Shown piece after piece: positions 32,703 to 41,097 of a DNA stretch of 43,008 bases. How positions within the stretch are numbered: position 1 is the stretch's first letter; every line of letters begins with the position of its first letter. The notes below the pieces were generated by a model. That model did no database searches and had not been told where the DNA came from. It saw only the letters and a list, made by a program, of their open reading frames with translations. Both the position numbers and the translations under genes were made by a program. Origin of the DNA: Armatimonadota bacterium (GTDB lineage Bacteria; Armatimonadota; Fimbriimonadia; Fimbriimonadales; Fimbriimonadaceae); assembly GCA_018268355.1 (NCBI GenBank), contig JAFDWR010000006.1, positions 1 to 43,008 of the forward strand, written 5' to 3'.

Positions 32703-33869
32703 ATGACAAGAAACTCTTCAATCATGATCTCAGCCGTCGGCCTGCTTTCTCTGCTGCCGACTTTGGCCTCTGCCCAAGATATTCGGGTTCGGCGCGACCG
32801 TGTGGTGGCGATCCGAATGGACACCGAGGTTCGGCTGAACAACGCTCGGCGAAACGACCGATTCTTCGCCACCGTCAGCGACGACCGCGACTTCCCCCGA
32901 GGCACCGTTCTCGAAGGTCGTGTGTTGAGCGTGAACCAGGGTCGACGGAATGAGCCTGGATTCATCGACATGGAGTTCTTTCAGGTCAACCTCCCGGACG
33001 GCTCGCGGGCCCGCATTGACGCGGTTCCGGTTCGACTAGACCGCCGCTACCTGCGCCAAGACCGCGATGGCCGATGGTCCGCCGACCGAAGCCGATGGGA
33101 TAACGGCACCGTCGTCGCCGCGGGTGGCGTGGGTGGCCTCATCCTCGGTGGTCTGCTCAAGCGACCGTTCGAGGGCGCTCTCATTGGCGTCCTGGCCGGC
33201 ATCGTGATCAACGAAACCGGTGGGCTTCGCGATGGCACCGCTCTCCGACGAGGTGACAAGATCGGCGCGCTCGTCCGCAACGACTTCGTCGCTCGCTACG
33301 ACTCGCGCCGCAACCCGTGGGGCGACAACCGCGACAATCGGGACAACTGGGACAATCGTGACAACCGTGATGGCCGCGACAACGGCAACCTCGACTCGTG
33401 GGACCGCAATGGCCGAGGCAACGGCGATGGATGGGACAACCGCAACGACCCGCGAAACGACCCCCGAAACGATCCTCGAAATGATCCTTGGGCCGACCGA
33501 GACAACCGGGACAACGGCATTGACCGCAACCTGAGCGTTGAGTATCGAAATCGCGCCCTGCGATGGGACCGATCCACCGAACCCTATCGAGACGGCAACG
33601 TTGTGATGGTTCCGCTCGACCAAGCCGCCCGCCAATTCGGGGTTGAGGTGGATCGATCCGGCAAGGCGATCTATCTGGATGCCGACGACCGCTCGGTCCG
33701 ACTGGAGATCAACTCGAACAACGCTCGCGTTGACGGTCGACGAGTGACCGCCGGCCGTGGGCCAGTGGAGCGTGACGGCGTGCTCTATGTGCCGCTGGAA
33801 GTGTTTGGCTGGCTGCGAGGTGAGGACGTCTCGCTCAACGGACAGCGCCTTAGTCGCATCAACAACTAA
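32703..33869 (+). CDS. Exported protein with Asp/Asn/Arg repeats and copper amine oxidase N-like domain
   Basis: 388-aa secreted protein. Signal peptide ends A-S-A at residue 24. The first domain (25-130) is beta-rich (R-D-R-V-V-A-I-R-M-D-T-E-V-R-L-N, then F-P-R-G-T-V-L-E-G-R-V). A Gly-rich hydrophobic stretch (about 139-176) resembles a glycine-zipper insert. A strongly charged D-N-R / N-D-P-R repeat (207-272) follows. The last 100 residues (V-V-M-V-P-L-D-Q-A-A-R-Q-F-G-V-E-V, then G-V-L-Y-V-P-L-E-V-F) fit the copper amine oxidase N-terminal-like domain (PF07833), often an envelope binding module and not an oxidase. AGGAGG (32685-32690) is 12 bases from the ATG. Substrate unknown. Confidence 0.75.
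   Translation: MTRNSSIMISAVGLLSLLPTLASAQDIRVRRDRVVAIRMDTEVRLNNARRNDRFFATVSDDRDFPRGTVLEGRVLSVNQGRRNEPGFIDMEFFQVNLPDGSRARIDAVPVRLDRRYLRQDRDGRWSADRSRWDNGTVVAAGGVGGLILGGLLKRPFEGALIGVLAGIVINETGGLRDGTALRRGDKIGALVRNDFVARYDSRRNPWGDNRDNRDNWDNRDNRDGRDNGNLDSWDRNGRGNGDGWDNRNDPRNDPRNDPRNDPWADRDNRDNGIDRNLSVEYRNRALRWDRSTEPYRDGNVVMVPLDQAARQFGVEVDRSGKAIYLDADDRSVRLEINSNNARVDGRRVTAGRGPVERDGVLYVPLEVFGWLRGEDVSLNGQRLSRINN
33321..33518 (+). repeat. Coding repeat rich in Asp-Asn-Arg and Asn-Asp-Pro-Arg
   Basis: In-frame degenerate repeats coding D-N-R-D-N units, then four N-D-P units (three as N-D-P-R), then D-R-D-N-R-D-N. The tract is almost entirely Asp, Asn, Arg, Gly, Pro and Trp. Likely disordered and possibly ion- or polyanion-binding. 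Confidence 0.8.
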
Positions 33870-33875
33870 TACGAC

Positions 33876-33905
33876 TTCTGAGGGCCGCGAAAGCGGCCCT
33901 CAGAA
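33876..33905. terminator. Hairpin between convergent genes, GAAA loop, no T-run
   Basis: A perfect 13-bp stem (33876-33888 with 33893-33905) closed by a GAAA tetraloop, between the stop of the exported-protein gene and the end of convergent pdxT, whose last codons it overlaps. Neither strand has a T-run after the stem, so it is either a two-way stop of a non-classical kind or an mRNA end protector. Confidence 0.6.
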
Positions 33906-34469
33906 CGTTAGGAACCACTCATGGAGTCGAGTGTCGGTCGTCAACTCGGGGTGGAAAGACGTTCCGAGCAGGTGGCCCTGGCGTACGGCGACCACTTTGT
34001 CCTCATAGGTTGAGAGGACATCAACCCCCGAGCCATAAGCGGTCACGATGGGGGCGCGAATGAAGACACCCATGACCGGCTCGTCCAATCCCTTCACCTC
34101 GACCGCATCCTCAAACGAGTGAACCTGGGCCCCGAAGGCGTTACGCTTCACGGTGATATCCAGAAGGCCGAGGGTCCATTGATCGCGGCCCTCGACGCGG
34201 TTCGCGAGCATGATCATCCCCATGCAAGTCCCCCAGATCGGCATCCCGTCCTGGGCGCGCGCCTGAATCGCCTCGCCGAGTCCAAATCGCTGAAGGAGTA
34301 GCCCCACCGTCGTGCTTTCGCCGCCCGGGATAACAAGCCGGTCGACCGCGTCGAGGTCCTCTTGAACGCGCACCTCGCGAAGGTCAGATGGCGCGACTCC
34401 CGCCCGAACAAAGGCCTCGAGATGCTTTTCGAAATCACCTTGAACGGCAAGGACGCCAATCTGGGGCAT
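33900..34469 (-). CDS. pdxT: Pyridoxal 5'-phosphate synthase glutaminase subunit PdxT
   Basis: Hydrolyses glutamine and passes ammonia to PdxS for PLP synthesis. 189 aa, normal size. P-G-G-E-S-T-T (48-54), nucleophile C82 in G-T-C-M-G, F-I-R-A-P (136-140), and the H173/E175 pair in S-F-H-P-E-L. ATG at 34469 begins M-P-Q-I-G-V-L-A-V-Q-G, the conserved family start. An upstream in-frame ATG at 34499 would only translate the promoter palindrome. pdxS is not in the window. Transcribed away from the arginase gene. Confidence 0.94.
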   Translation of the reverse strand: MPQIGVLAVQGDFEKHLEAFVRAGVAPSDLREVRVQEDLDAVDRLVIPGGESTTVGLLLQRFGLGEAIQARAQDGMPIWGTCMGMIMLANRVEGRDQWTLGLLDITVKRNAFGAQVHSFEDAVEVKGLDEPVMGVFIRAPIVTAYGSGVDVLSTYEDKVVAVRQGHLLGTSFHPELTTDTRLHEWFLTF

Positions 34470-34475
34470 GGCTGG

Positions 34476-34491
34476 AGTGTACCGGTACACT
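34476..34491. promoter_or_regulatory. Symmetric divergent promoter or operator between pdxT and arginase
   Basis: The 28 bases between the two start codons contain the perfect 14-bp palindrome GTGTACCGGTACAC (34477-34490). Its arms form TACACT on the plus strand (34486-34491) and TACACT on the minus strand (34481-34476), each exactly six bases before a start codon. This fits two outward -10 elements giving leaderless mRNAs. No Shine-Dalgarno exists for either gene. A repressor site is an alternative or additional role. Confidence 0.6.
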
Positions 34492-34497
34492 TTTGGC

Positions 34498-35496
34498 ATG
34501 GTTCAAGTGATCGGGGTCCCTTTCGACCTCTGCGGAAGGATGTTAGGCAGTCGGATGGGTCCCGCTGCCCTTCGTGCGGCAGACATCATCAAGACGCCCG
34601 AGCACTATCCGTGGCTGGTTGATCTGAACGAGACCTTCGTGGACCTCGGCGACGTCTTTGTCGACTCCATCACGGAAGACGAGCGGCGAGCGGTGGCAGC
34701 GGGGAAGGTGCCCGGGATCAAGCACTTCGGACGATTCCTCAGCACGATGACCGAGATTCAACAACGGGTCGGCGAATCGCTCGTCTCGGGCGCCACGCCT
34801 CTCGTCATCGGCGGCGACCACTCCCTTTCGATCGGCTCGGTGAGCGCGGCCCTGCACCACTTCAAGGGCGACCTCGCCGTGCTTTGGATCGACGCCCACG
34901 CCGACCTCAATTCTCCCGGCACCACCGATAGCGGAAACCTCCACGGCATGTCGATGGCTGCCCTCCTCGGGATGCCGAGCGAGATCGACGACCCCCTGAA
35001 GGACGGCCATTGGAACGAGATCCTGCGGCGAGTCGGACCGAAGTTCCTGGAGCCGCATTGCGCGGCCTGGCTCGGACTGCGCGACCTTGATCCCGACGAG
35101 CGCCGCCGATTGCTTGATCTGCCCCAATCGTATCGCCGAACGATGCACGGCATCGACCGATTTGGCCTCACCTCGGCGGTCGAAAACCTCGACACTTGGC
35201 TCCGCACGTCAGGCGCGAAGCACCTTTGGATCAGCTTTGACGTCGATACCCTCGACCCCGTTCTTGCGCCGGGCACCGGCACCGCGGTGCGCGGTGGACT
35301 CACCTACCGCGAGGCCCACCTTCTTGCCGAGCTGCTCCGAGAATTCCTCGACCACGAGGACTGCCCTTATCGGCTCGTCGGCCTAGACGTTGTGGAAACC
35401 AACCCGGTGGTGGACTCGAACAACGAAACGGGCAAGGTCGTCGTCGAGTGGGTGGATTCCCTCCTCGGCAAGTCGATCCTCGGGGGCGGCCTTTGA
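34498..35496 (+). CDS. Arginase family ureohydrolase, probable arginase
   Basis: Binuclear manganese hydrolase, most likely converting arginine to ornithine and urea. 332 aa. Metal ligands fit the family: H108 (G-G-D-H-S), D132, H134, D136 (D-A-H-A-D), D248 and D250 (F-D-V-D). N-S-P-G-T-T-D-S-G-N-L-H-G (138-150) and D-V-V-E-T-N-P are arginase-like rather than agmatinase-like. I chose ATG 34498, which starts directly at V-Q-V-I-G-V-P-F-D; ATG 34468 is in frame but would cross the shared palindrome. No ribosome site is visible, so leaderless translation is likely. Its stop overlaps the kdsD start. Formiminoglutamase or agmatinase activity is less likely but not excluded. Confidence 0.88.
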   Translation: MVQVIGVPFDLCGRMLGSRMGPAALRAADIIKTPEHYPWLVDLNETFVDLGDVFVDSITEDERRAVAAGKVPGIKHFGRFLSTMTEIQQRVGESLVSGATPLVIGGDHSLSIGSVSAALHHFKGDLAVLWIDAHADLNSPGTTDSGNLHGMSMAALLGMPSEIDDPLKDGHWNEILRRVGPKFLEPHCAAWLGLRDLDPDERRRLLDLPQSYRRTMHGIDRFGLTSAVENLDTWLRTSGAKHLWISFDVDTLDPVLAPGTGTAVRGGLTYREAHLLAELLREFLDHEDCPYRLVGLDVVETNPVVDSNNETGKVVVEWVDSLLGKSILGGGL

Positions 35497-36455
35497 GTTC
35501 AGAAGCGGGCAAAAAGGTGCTACTGCACCAGGCCGACGCCCTGCGAAAGCTGGCATCGAGCCTCGACGAGTCGTTTGACACCGCTGTCCGATGGATGCAC
35601 GAGACGCCGGGGCGAGTGATCACCTGTGGACTTGGAAAATCGGGGCACATTGCGCGCAAGACCTCGGGCACGCTCGCCTCGACGGGCTCGCCGTCGCTCT
35701 TTCTCCACGCGGCGGAAGCGATGCACGGCGACCTCGGCATGGTGACGGGAAGCGACCTTGTCCTCATGTACTCGCACAGCGGCGAATCCGACGAGCTGAT
35801 GAAGCTCTTTCCGAGCATCCGCGCGATTGGCGCAAAGACGATCCTCATCACGGGGCGGGCGGAAAGCTCTTGTGCCCGCGAGGCCGACCTCGTCCTCTCG
35901 ACCCATGTGACCGAAGAGTCGTGCCCCAACAACCTTGCCCCGACGACCAGTACGACCGCCATGCTCGCCCTGAGTGATGCGCTCGCGGTGGCGGTCATGG
36001 AGGCGCGAGGCTTCGGTTCAGAGGACTTTGCGCGATTCCACCCCGCTGGAGCGCTCGGAAAGCGGCTGCTTCTCACCGTTCGCGACGTCATGCGCGGCCC
36101 CGCCGATATTGCTCTTGTCGGTCCCGAGGCCAAGTACCTCGAGGTCAGCAAAGCAATCACCAGCGCCGGGGTCGGTGCGGCTCTGGTCGTCGATACGGAA
36201 CGGCGGCTTCTCGGCCTGATCTCCGACGGCGACCTACGTCGCCACCTTCAGGAGAGCTCGGGCAACCTCGACGAACGTGCCGACCAGCTGATGAGCAAAG
36301 GACCTCGCACGATCGAGCCCAGCCTGCTTGCGATTGAAGCCTTCGAGATCTTCCAAAACCTGCCCGCCAAAATCGGCGAAATGCCGGTTGTGGAAGGGGG
36401 CCAGGTCCTTGGCCTTCTGATGCTCAAGGACCTGATCCGAAGCGGCATCCTTTAA
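35493..36455 (+). CDS. kdsD: Arabinose-5-phosphate isomerase (KdsD/KpsF)
   Basis: Converts ribulose-5-P to arabinose-5-P, the first step to Kdo in lipopolysaccharide. 320 aa. SIS domain (about 35-170) with G-L-G-K-S-G-H-I-A (46-54), H-A-A-E-A-M-H-G-D-L-G-M (72-83), S-H-S-G-E-S-D-E (94-101) and P-T-T-S-T-T-A-M-L-A-L-S-D-A (150-163). Two CBS domains fill 195-320. TTG 35493 overlaps the arginase stop (TTGA); upstream bases are G-rich but without a clear AGGAGG. It suggests a Kdo-type outer membrane, and its substrate is also the substrate of the rpe gene product nearby. Ends in a four-base tail-to-tail overlap with the amidase gene. Confidence 0.93.
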   Translation: MSSEAGKKVLLHQADALRKLASSLDESFDTAVRWMHETPGRVITCGLGKSGHIARKTSGTLASTGSPSLFLHAAEAMHGDLGMVTGSDLVLMYSHSGESDELMKLFPSIRAIGAKTILITGRAESSCAREADLVLSTHVTEESCPNNLAPTTSTTAMLALSDALAVAVMEARGFGSEDFARFHPAGALGKRLLLTVRDVMRGPADIALVGPEAKYLEVSKAITSAGVGAALVVDTERRLLGLISDGDLRRHLQESSGNLDERADQLMSKGPRTIEPSLLAIEAFEIFQNLPAKIGEMPVVEGGQVLGLLMLKDLIRSGIL

Positions 36456-38104
36456 GCGAACTTGGTGAGGTCGGGCCGAAGAAGGGGTGTTCCTGTCTTC
36501 GCCTGAATCGCCTCGCCGAGCGCGATGAGGAGGCCCTCATCGTAGAGGTGGCCAATCAGCGAAACCCCGCGACCGTTGCCCATCGGCACATAGAGCTGAG
36601 GGTGGCCGGTGAGGTTCGTCGTGATGAGGAGGAAGCTGCCGCGGTCGCTCGTGAGGACGGCATCGAAGGGGGCAAGCTCCTTTTCGAAGGTCTCCATCAC
36701 CCGGGTTCGCGCCCGCATCGACTGGACATAGCTGACGCCGGTGCCGAACTCGTTGGCGCGGAAGATCGCCGGCCACATTGAGTTCTTCAGGTTTTCGATG
36801 CCGGGGCCGCGAGTCAGCTCATCAAAGGCAGCCGCCGCTTCCACGGAGAGGCAGTAGTCCGCGCCATCGAGCGGCGGAGTGAACTTGACCTTTTCGACCT
36901 TCACGCCGAGGCTCTTCAGTATCTTGAGTGCCTCATCGGGGCCGCCTTCCTTGTCGTCTTCATCGAGCGCGGTGTCGTTTTGGAGCACCGCGATCTTGAG
37001 CTTGCCGAAATCAATGTCCGGCCGGTACGAGAATGGGCGGTCGACCGTGCTTGTGTCGCGCGGGTCCTTGCCGTGGATAGCGGCGAGGATCGGCGCGGCA
37101 TCTTGGGCAAAGCGGACAATCGGGCCGACCTTGTCCATGGTCCAGCTAAGGGCCATCGCGCCGTAGCGGCTGACGCGACCAAACGTGGGGCGAAGGCCGG
37201 TGACTCGGCAGCGGTGGGAAGGCGACACGATCGACCCGAGCGTCTCGGTTCCAATCGCGAACGGCAGGAGTCCCGCCGCCACCGACGACGCCGAACCTGC
37301 CGACGAGCCGCTGGAGCCCTGGGCCGGATTCCAAGGATTCTTCGTCGTCCCTTCAAACCAGACGTCGTTCATCGCGAGTGCACCGAGGCTGAGCTTGGCG
37401 CAAAGCACCGCGCCCGCTGCGCGGAGCTTCTCGACGACGGCGGAATCCTCGTTGAACTTCTGATCGCGGTAGGGACCCGCACCCCACGTCGTGCGACCTT
37501 CAGAGGTCGAGAAGAGGTCCTTGATGCCGTAGGGGATGCCGTGGAGCGGCCCGCGAATCTTGCCCTTCGCGATCTCTTCGTCCGCTTGCTTCGCCTCGCG
37601 CATGGCGCGCTCTTCCAGGAGGTCGATGACGCACAGCAGCTTGGGGCCGTAGGTCTTGAGTCGGCGCAGGAAAAGCTCGGTGAGCTTGACGCTCGTCACT
37701 TGCTTTTTGCGGAGCAGCACCCCGAGGTCGGCCACCGACATGAAGGCGAGGTCGTCGTCGGACTTGAAGGTTGGCGCGGGGCGCTTCGAAAGCCGGACTT
37801 CGGTGCGCTTGCTTTCGGCGGGTTGACGACCGACGGGGTGGAAAGCAAACGCAGGGGCGACCCAATTCGGGAGTTTCAGGTTGGAGAGGGCGAGGTTTTG
37901 GTCCCGTAGCTCCTTGATGCTCGGTTGGAGGCTTTTGCGCTGATCGGCGGTGAGAGAGAAGCCGATGACCCGCTCCATCGCCGCAATGTCATCGAGCGAA
38001 AAGCTGCCCGTGGTCTGGGCAAAAGCATTCCGAACGGTGCTGGGCAGAGCGATGCCGGTGAAAGCTGCGAGAAAGAGGTTCTTGCGAGAGATTTGGCCGT
38101 CCAC
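36452..38104 (-). CDS. Exported amidase-signature hydrolase
   Basis: 550-aa amidase-family enzyme with an N-terminal signal (about 1-29, ending A-F-A). Catalytic Lys K195 (G-I-K-D), cis-Ser S267 in the G-S-S-G-S-S-A-G-S stretch and nucleophile S291 in G-T-E-T-L-G-S-I fit the Ser-Ser-Lys triad. The G-T-E-T-L-G-S variant belongs to a subgroup separate from GatA; with a signal peptide and no gatB/gatC nearby it is not the tRNA amidotransferase. The substrate is unknown. GTG 38104 is nine bases after the sufE stop and has no Shine-Dalgarno; TAAACT six bases before it includes the sufE stop and may act as a -10. Confidence 0.85.
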   Translation of the reverse strand: MDGQISRKNLFLAAFTGIALPSTVRNAFAQTTGSFSLDDIAAMERVIGFSLTADQRKSLQPSIKELRDQNLALSNLKLPNWVAPAFAFHPVGRQPAESKRTEVRLSKRPAPTFKSDDDLAFMSVADLGVLLRKKQVTSVKLTELFLRRLKTYGPKLLCVIDLLEERAMREAKQADEEIAKGKIRGPLHGIPYGIKDLFSTSEGRTTWGAGPYRDQKFNEDSAVVEKLRAAGAVLCAKLSLGALAMNDVWFEGTTKNPWNPAQGSSGSSAGSASSVAAGLLPFAIGTETLGSIVSPSHRCRVTGLRPTFGRVSRYGAMALSWTMDKVGPIVRFAQDAAPILAAIHGKDPRDTSTVDRPFSYRPDIDFGKLKIAVLQNDTALDEDDKEGGPDEALKILKSLGVKVEKVKFTPPLDGADYCLSVEAAAAFDELTRGPGIENLKNSMWPAIFRANEFGTGVSYVQSMRARTRVMETFEKELAPFDAVLTSDRGSFLLITTNLTGHPQLYVPMGNGRGVSLIGHLYDEGLLIALGEAIQAKTGTPLLRPDLTKFA

Positions 38105-38113
38105 GGCGGGAGT

Positions 38114-38542
38114 TTAGACCGAATTTCTCTTTGCTGACTCAATCTTTGTCATTCGAACCATTCCAGTGAGTCCAAGGCTCTTGCCCATCGACAGTTCGTT
38201 GCCAAAAATCTCGAAAATGATGTCGTCGGGGACCTTTTGGACCTCGGCATCGGGAAGGCCGTTCAGGCCGACCTGAAGGATTCGCGCAAGGGCCATCGCG
38301 CTGATGCCTTGCGGGTTATCGACGGCAAAGAGGTAGCGGCGACCCTCGCCGTCCGCCTCGCTCATGACAAAGACTTCGCTCTCGCATCCGGGGACCTTGC
38401 GGAACTCGTCGCGAGGAAGCTGGTCCGCTCCAGGATTGACAAACTCATCGCCCCAGCCGATCAGCGCATCGATACGCTCGGCGCGGCTCGGAAAGAGCTT
38501 GAGGTCGTCGAGGATCTCCTGGAGCGGGCCGGGCAGACTCAT
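38114..38542 (-). CDS. sufE: SufE-like sulfur acceptor protein
   Basis: 142-aa SufE-family protein, which accepts persulfide sulfur from a cysteine desulfurase for Fe-S cluster assembly. The conserved acceptor Cys is C53 in [11 protein letters not shown] 38542 overlaps the stop of the sulfurtransferase gene (ATGA), so the two are co-translated. No sufS/sufBCD genes lie beside it. Pairing with a rhodanese-type sulfurtransferase suggests a shared persulfide relay. The same order, sseA then a sufE-like gene, occurs in Mycobacterium (Rv3283-Rv3284). Confidence 0.9.
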   Translation of the reverse strand: MSLPGPLQEILDDLKLFPSRAERIDALIGWGDEFVNPGADQLPRDEFRKVPGCESEVFVMSEADGEGRRYLFAVDNPQGISAMALARILQVGLNGLPDAEVQKVPDDIIFEIFGNELSMGKSLGLTGMVRMTKIESAKRNSV

Positions 38543-39414
38543 CGTTCGATCGGAACTCCGACCAGGTTGCCCCACTCCGTCCACGAACCATCGTAGTTGC
38601 GGACCTCGGGGAAACCGAGCAGGTGCTTGAGGGCAAACCAGGTGTGCGAGCTGCGCTCACCGATGCGGCAATAGACGACGACATCGTCGCTGGCTTGGAT
38701 GTCGGCTTGCAGCTCGTAGAGCGACTTCAGCTCGGTAGCGGGGAGGAAGGTGCCGTCCTCGGGCGAGATCGCGCGGGCCCACGGAACGTTCTTCGCGCCA
38801 GGAATGTGTCCGCCGCGGAGCGCGCCCTCGTTCGGGTAGTCCGGCATGTGAAGCCGGGTGCCCGCATACTCCTCGGGCGAACGAACGTCAATCAGTTTGC
38901 CCGCCTTGTCGAGGTGCCGAAGCACGTCGTCGCGGAAGGCGCGATCGGTCGAATCGTCGCGGTCGGGGAAGCTCATCGGCTTGGCAAAGTAGTTCGGAAC
39001 GTCGCGGCTAAGCTCGCGGCCTTCCTTCACCCACTTGAGTCGTCCGCCATCCATGATCTTTGCGTTCTTGAACCCGAAGAGGTTGAAGACCCAGAAAGCG
39101 TAGGCGGCCCACCAGTTGTTCTTGTCGCCATAGAAGACGACGGTGGTGTCGGGGCCAATGCCATTGCGGCTGAGGAGCTCGATGAACTGCTCGCGATTCA
39201 GGTAGTCGCGGGTGAGCGGATCGTTGAGGTCACGGGTCCAGTCCACTTCGACCGCGCCGGGGATGTGGCCTGCGGAATAGAGGAGCGGGTCTTCGTTGGA
39301 TTCGACCAGTCGAACGTCCTCGCGGTTGAGGTTTTCCGCGACCCAGTCGGTGCTGACGAGCACGGACGGGTTGGCATAGCCTCGGGCTTCGATTGGAAGT
39401 GATGTCTGGGTCAT
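38539..39414 (-). CDS. sseA: Thiosulfate sulfurtransferase (SseA/CysA2-like rhodanese)
   Basis: Two-domain rhodanese of 291 aa. The C-terminal active loop is C249[10 protein letters not shown], the thiosulfate sulfurtransferase type seen in actinobacterial CysA2. The N-terminal domain has G-D-K-N-N-W-W at the equivalent loop (Asp for Cys) and is structural only, as is normal. [11 protein letters not shown] (273-283) ends the fold. ATG 39414 is chosen because GAAGGAG stands about seven bases upstream; ATG 39438 would add eight acidic residues. Heads the sseA-sufE-amidase unit and diverges from rmuC. Confidence 0.92.
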   Translation of the reverse strand: MTQTSLPIEARGYANPSVLVSTDWVAENLNREDVRLVESNEDPLLYSAGHIPGAVEVDWTRDLNDPLTRDYLNREQFIELLSRNGIGPDTTVVFYGDKNNWWAAYAFWVFNLFGFKNAKIMDGGRLKWVKEGRELSRDVPNYFAKPMSFPDRDDSTDRAFRDDVLRHLDKAGKLIDVRSPEEYAGTRLHMPDYPNEGALRGGHIPGAKNVPWARAISPEDGTFLPATELKSLYELQADIQASDDVVVYCRIGERSSHTWFALKHLLGFPEVRNYDGSWTEWGNLVGVPIER

Positions 39415-39478
39415 GTCGGCATCTCCTTCTACGTCCATCTCACTACATCATTTTCGTTCGTTTCGTAGTTCAAAAACG

Positions 39479-39484
39479 TATACT
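39479..39484 (+). promoter_or_regulatory. -10 box of a probable leaderless promoter for rmuC
   Basis: TATACT lies seven bases before ATG 39492. No Shine-Dalgarno is present in the region and no clear -35 is seen. The expected transcription start would fall at or next to the ATG. Confidence 0.45.
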
Positions 39485-39491
39485 TATGTCG

Positions 39492-41066
39492 ATGGGATTC
39501 TACCCCGTGATTGCCACCGTTCTCGCAGCCTTATTCGGCGCTGCGGCTTTGTTTCTTTGGCTGAGCCTTCGGCAGGCGCAGTCCGCCCTCGGTGAGGCAC
39601 GGCTGAACGCCACCGAGCAAGATGAGAAGCTCGCGAAGATGAGCGGTGAATTGACCCACGCTCAGATGGAGGCGGCGCGATTGGACGAACGCGCCCAGGC
39701 AGCGGAAAAGAGCGCGGCCAAGGTTGAAGATGACTTTGCCGAGCTGGAAGAGCAAGTTCGGAGCCTCACCGCCGAAGTCCAGCGTCTGCAGGTCGAGAAG
39801 ACCCAACAAGAAGAGCGACTGGAGGCCGAGAAGCGTAACATCGAGGCCCAACAAGAGCTGCTCAAGGCGGCGGAAGAGAAGTTCTCCAACATCTTCAAGT
39901 CGATCGGCGCGCAGACCCTCAAGGACAACAGCGAGGCCTTCCTCGATACCGCCAAGCGCGTCCTCACCGAGCAAACGGTCAAGGCCGAAGGCGACCTCGA
40001 GAAGCGAAACCAGGCGATCAAGGAACTCGTCAACCCGATCCAAGAAGCGCTGAAGAAGGTCGACGACGAGATGCGAAAGCTCGACCGGATGCACGCCGAG
40101 CGAAGCGAGAAGTCCGAGACGATGATCGGCGAGCTGATGCGGGGCATCAAGGAACAGGGCCGCGCCACCAACGACCTGCGCACCATGCTCAAGGGAAGCT
40201 CGTCGCGCGGCCGAATGGGCGAGATCATGTTCCGGCGAATGCTCGAGCAGGTCGGCCTGAAGAAGGGCATCCACTTTGACGAACAGTTCAGCGAAACCGA
40301 CGGCGACACCACCCGCCGTCCCGACTTCGTGGTGCGACTCCCGGGCGACCGCAGCATCGTCATCGACGCGAAGACCCCGCTCAATGCCTACGAGTCGTCG
40401 GTCGAGATCGCGGACGATGACCTCCGCCGCGAAAAGCTCAAGGAGCATGCCAAGGCCCTACGCGGACACATCGACTCGCTCGCGAAGAAGGAGTACGACA
40501 AGCTCTCGATCCAGCCTGAGATGGTGGTCATGTACCTGCCGATCGAGGCGAGCCTGAATGCCGCGCTTGAAGTCGACCCGGACGTCGTGGTCTATGGTTA
40601 CGACCGCCGCATCCTTGTCGTGTCGCCGACCCTGCTCTATGCGATGCTCCAGGTCGTGGTGCTGAACTGGAAGCAGGCGGAACTCCAGAAGAACGCGGAG
40701 GAGATTTCGAAGATGGGCGGCGAGATGACCCACCGCATTGGCATTGTCGTCGAGCACCTCGCAAAGGTCGGCGCGGGCCTGAGTTCCGCAGTCGGTGCCT
40801 ATAACGACTCCGTTGGTTCGATCGAGCGCAACCTCATCACGACCGCGAAGCGACTCCAGAAGCTGGGGATCAAGGAGACCGACAAGGCACTCGCCCTGCC
40901 GAGCGACATCCAGGACGCCAAGGACTTCACCAAGCCCGACGTCCTCATCAAGGTCCCTCTCTCGCGAAAGAGGGAACTCGACGAGCTCGCGGCCCAATAC
41001 GAACTCGACATCCTTGGCGAAGAACCCGAGGCGTTGCCCGCCGAAGTTTCCGAGCCAGCCTCGTAA
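39492..41066 (+). CDS. rmuC: RmuC family protein
   Basis: 524-aa protein with an N-terminal membrane helix (about 3-22), a long charged coiled coil (about 25-190) and the RmuC domain (about 225-430). The domain contains G-R-M-G-E-I-M-F-R-R-M-L-E-Q-V-G-L and R-P-D-F-V-V-R-L-P, then S-I-V-I-D-A-K-T-P-L, a pattern of restriction-nuclease-like PD-(D/E)xK folds. In E. coli rmuC limits inversions at short inverted repeats; the biochemical activity is not settled. ATG 39486 is in frame two codons earlier; 39492 is chosen for its spacing from TATACT. Confidence 0.88.
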   Translation: MGFYPVIATVLAALFGAAALFLWLSLRQAQSALGEARLNATEQDEKLAKMSGELTHAQMEAARLDERAQAAEKSAAKVEDDFAELEEQVRSLTAEVQRLQVEKTQQEERLEAEKRNIEAQQELLKAAEEKFSNIFKSIGAQTLKDNSEAFLDTAKRVLTEQTVKAEGDLEKRNQAIKELVNPIQEALKKVDDEMRKLDRMHAERSEKSETMIGELMRGIKEQGRATNDLRTMLKGSSSRGRMGEIMFRRMLEQVGLKKGIHFDEQFSETDGDTTRRPDFVVRLPGDRSIVIDAKTPLNAYESSVEIADDDLRREKLKEHAKALRGHIDSLAKKEYDKLSIQPEMVVMYLPIEASLNAALEVDPDVVVYGYDRRILVVSPTLLYAMLQVVVLNWKQAELQKNAEEISKMGGEMTHRIGIVVEHLAKVGAGLSSAVGAYNDSVGSIERNLITTAKRLQKLGIKETDKALALPSDIQDAKDFTKPDVLIKVPLSRKRELDELAAQYELDILGEEPEALPAEVSEPAS

Positions 41067-41086
41067 TCGTTGACCGGGGATCGGCG

Positions 41087-41092
41087 TAAGAT
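41087..41092 (+). promoter_or_regulatory. Candidate -10 box before the ARC/Mpa gene
   Basis: TAAGAT five bases before ATG 41098, with no Shine-Dalgarno in the 31-base gap after rmuC. A TTGACC at 41070-41075 is too near to act as -35 for this box. Another possible leaderless start. Confidence 0.3.
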
Positions 41093-41097
41093 TCGAT

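Noticed and set aside
34468-34499. Extended starts of pdxT and arginase that overlap head to head
   Set aside because: Both extensions only translate the shared palindrome (both contain V-Y-R-Y-T); the family N-termini begin at the inner ATGs.
36452-38104. GatA, the tRNA amidotransferase subunit
   Set aside because: A signal peptide is present, the nucleophile motif is G-T-E-T-L-G-S, and no gatB or gatC is adjacent.
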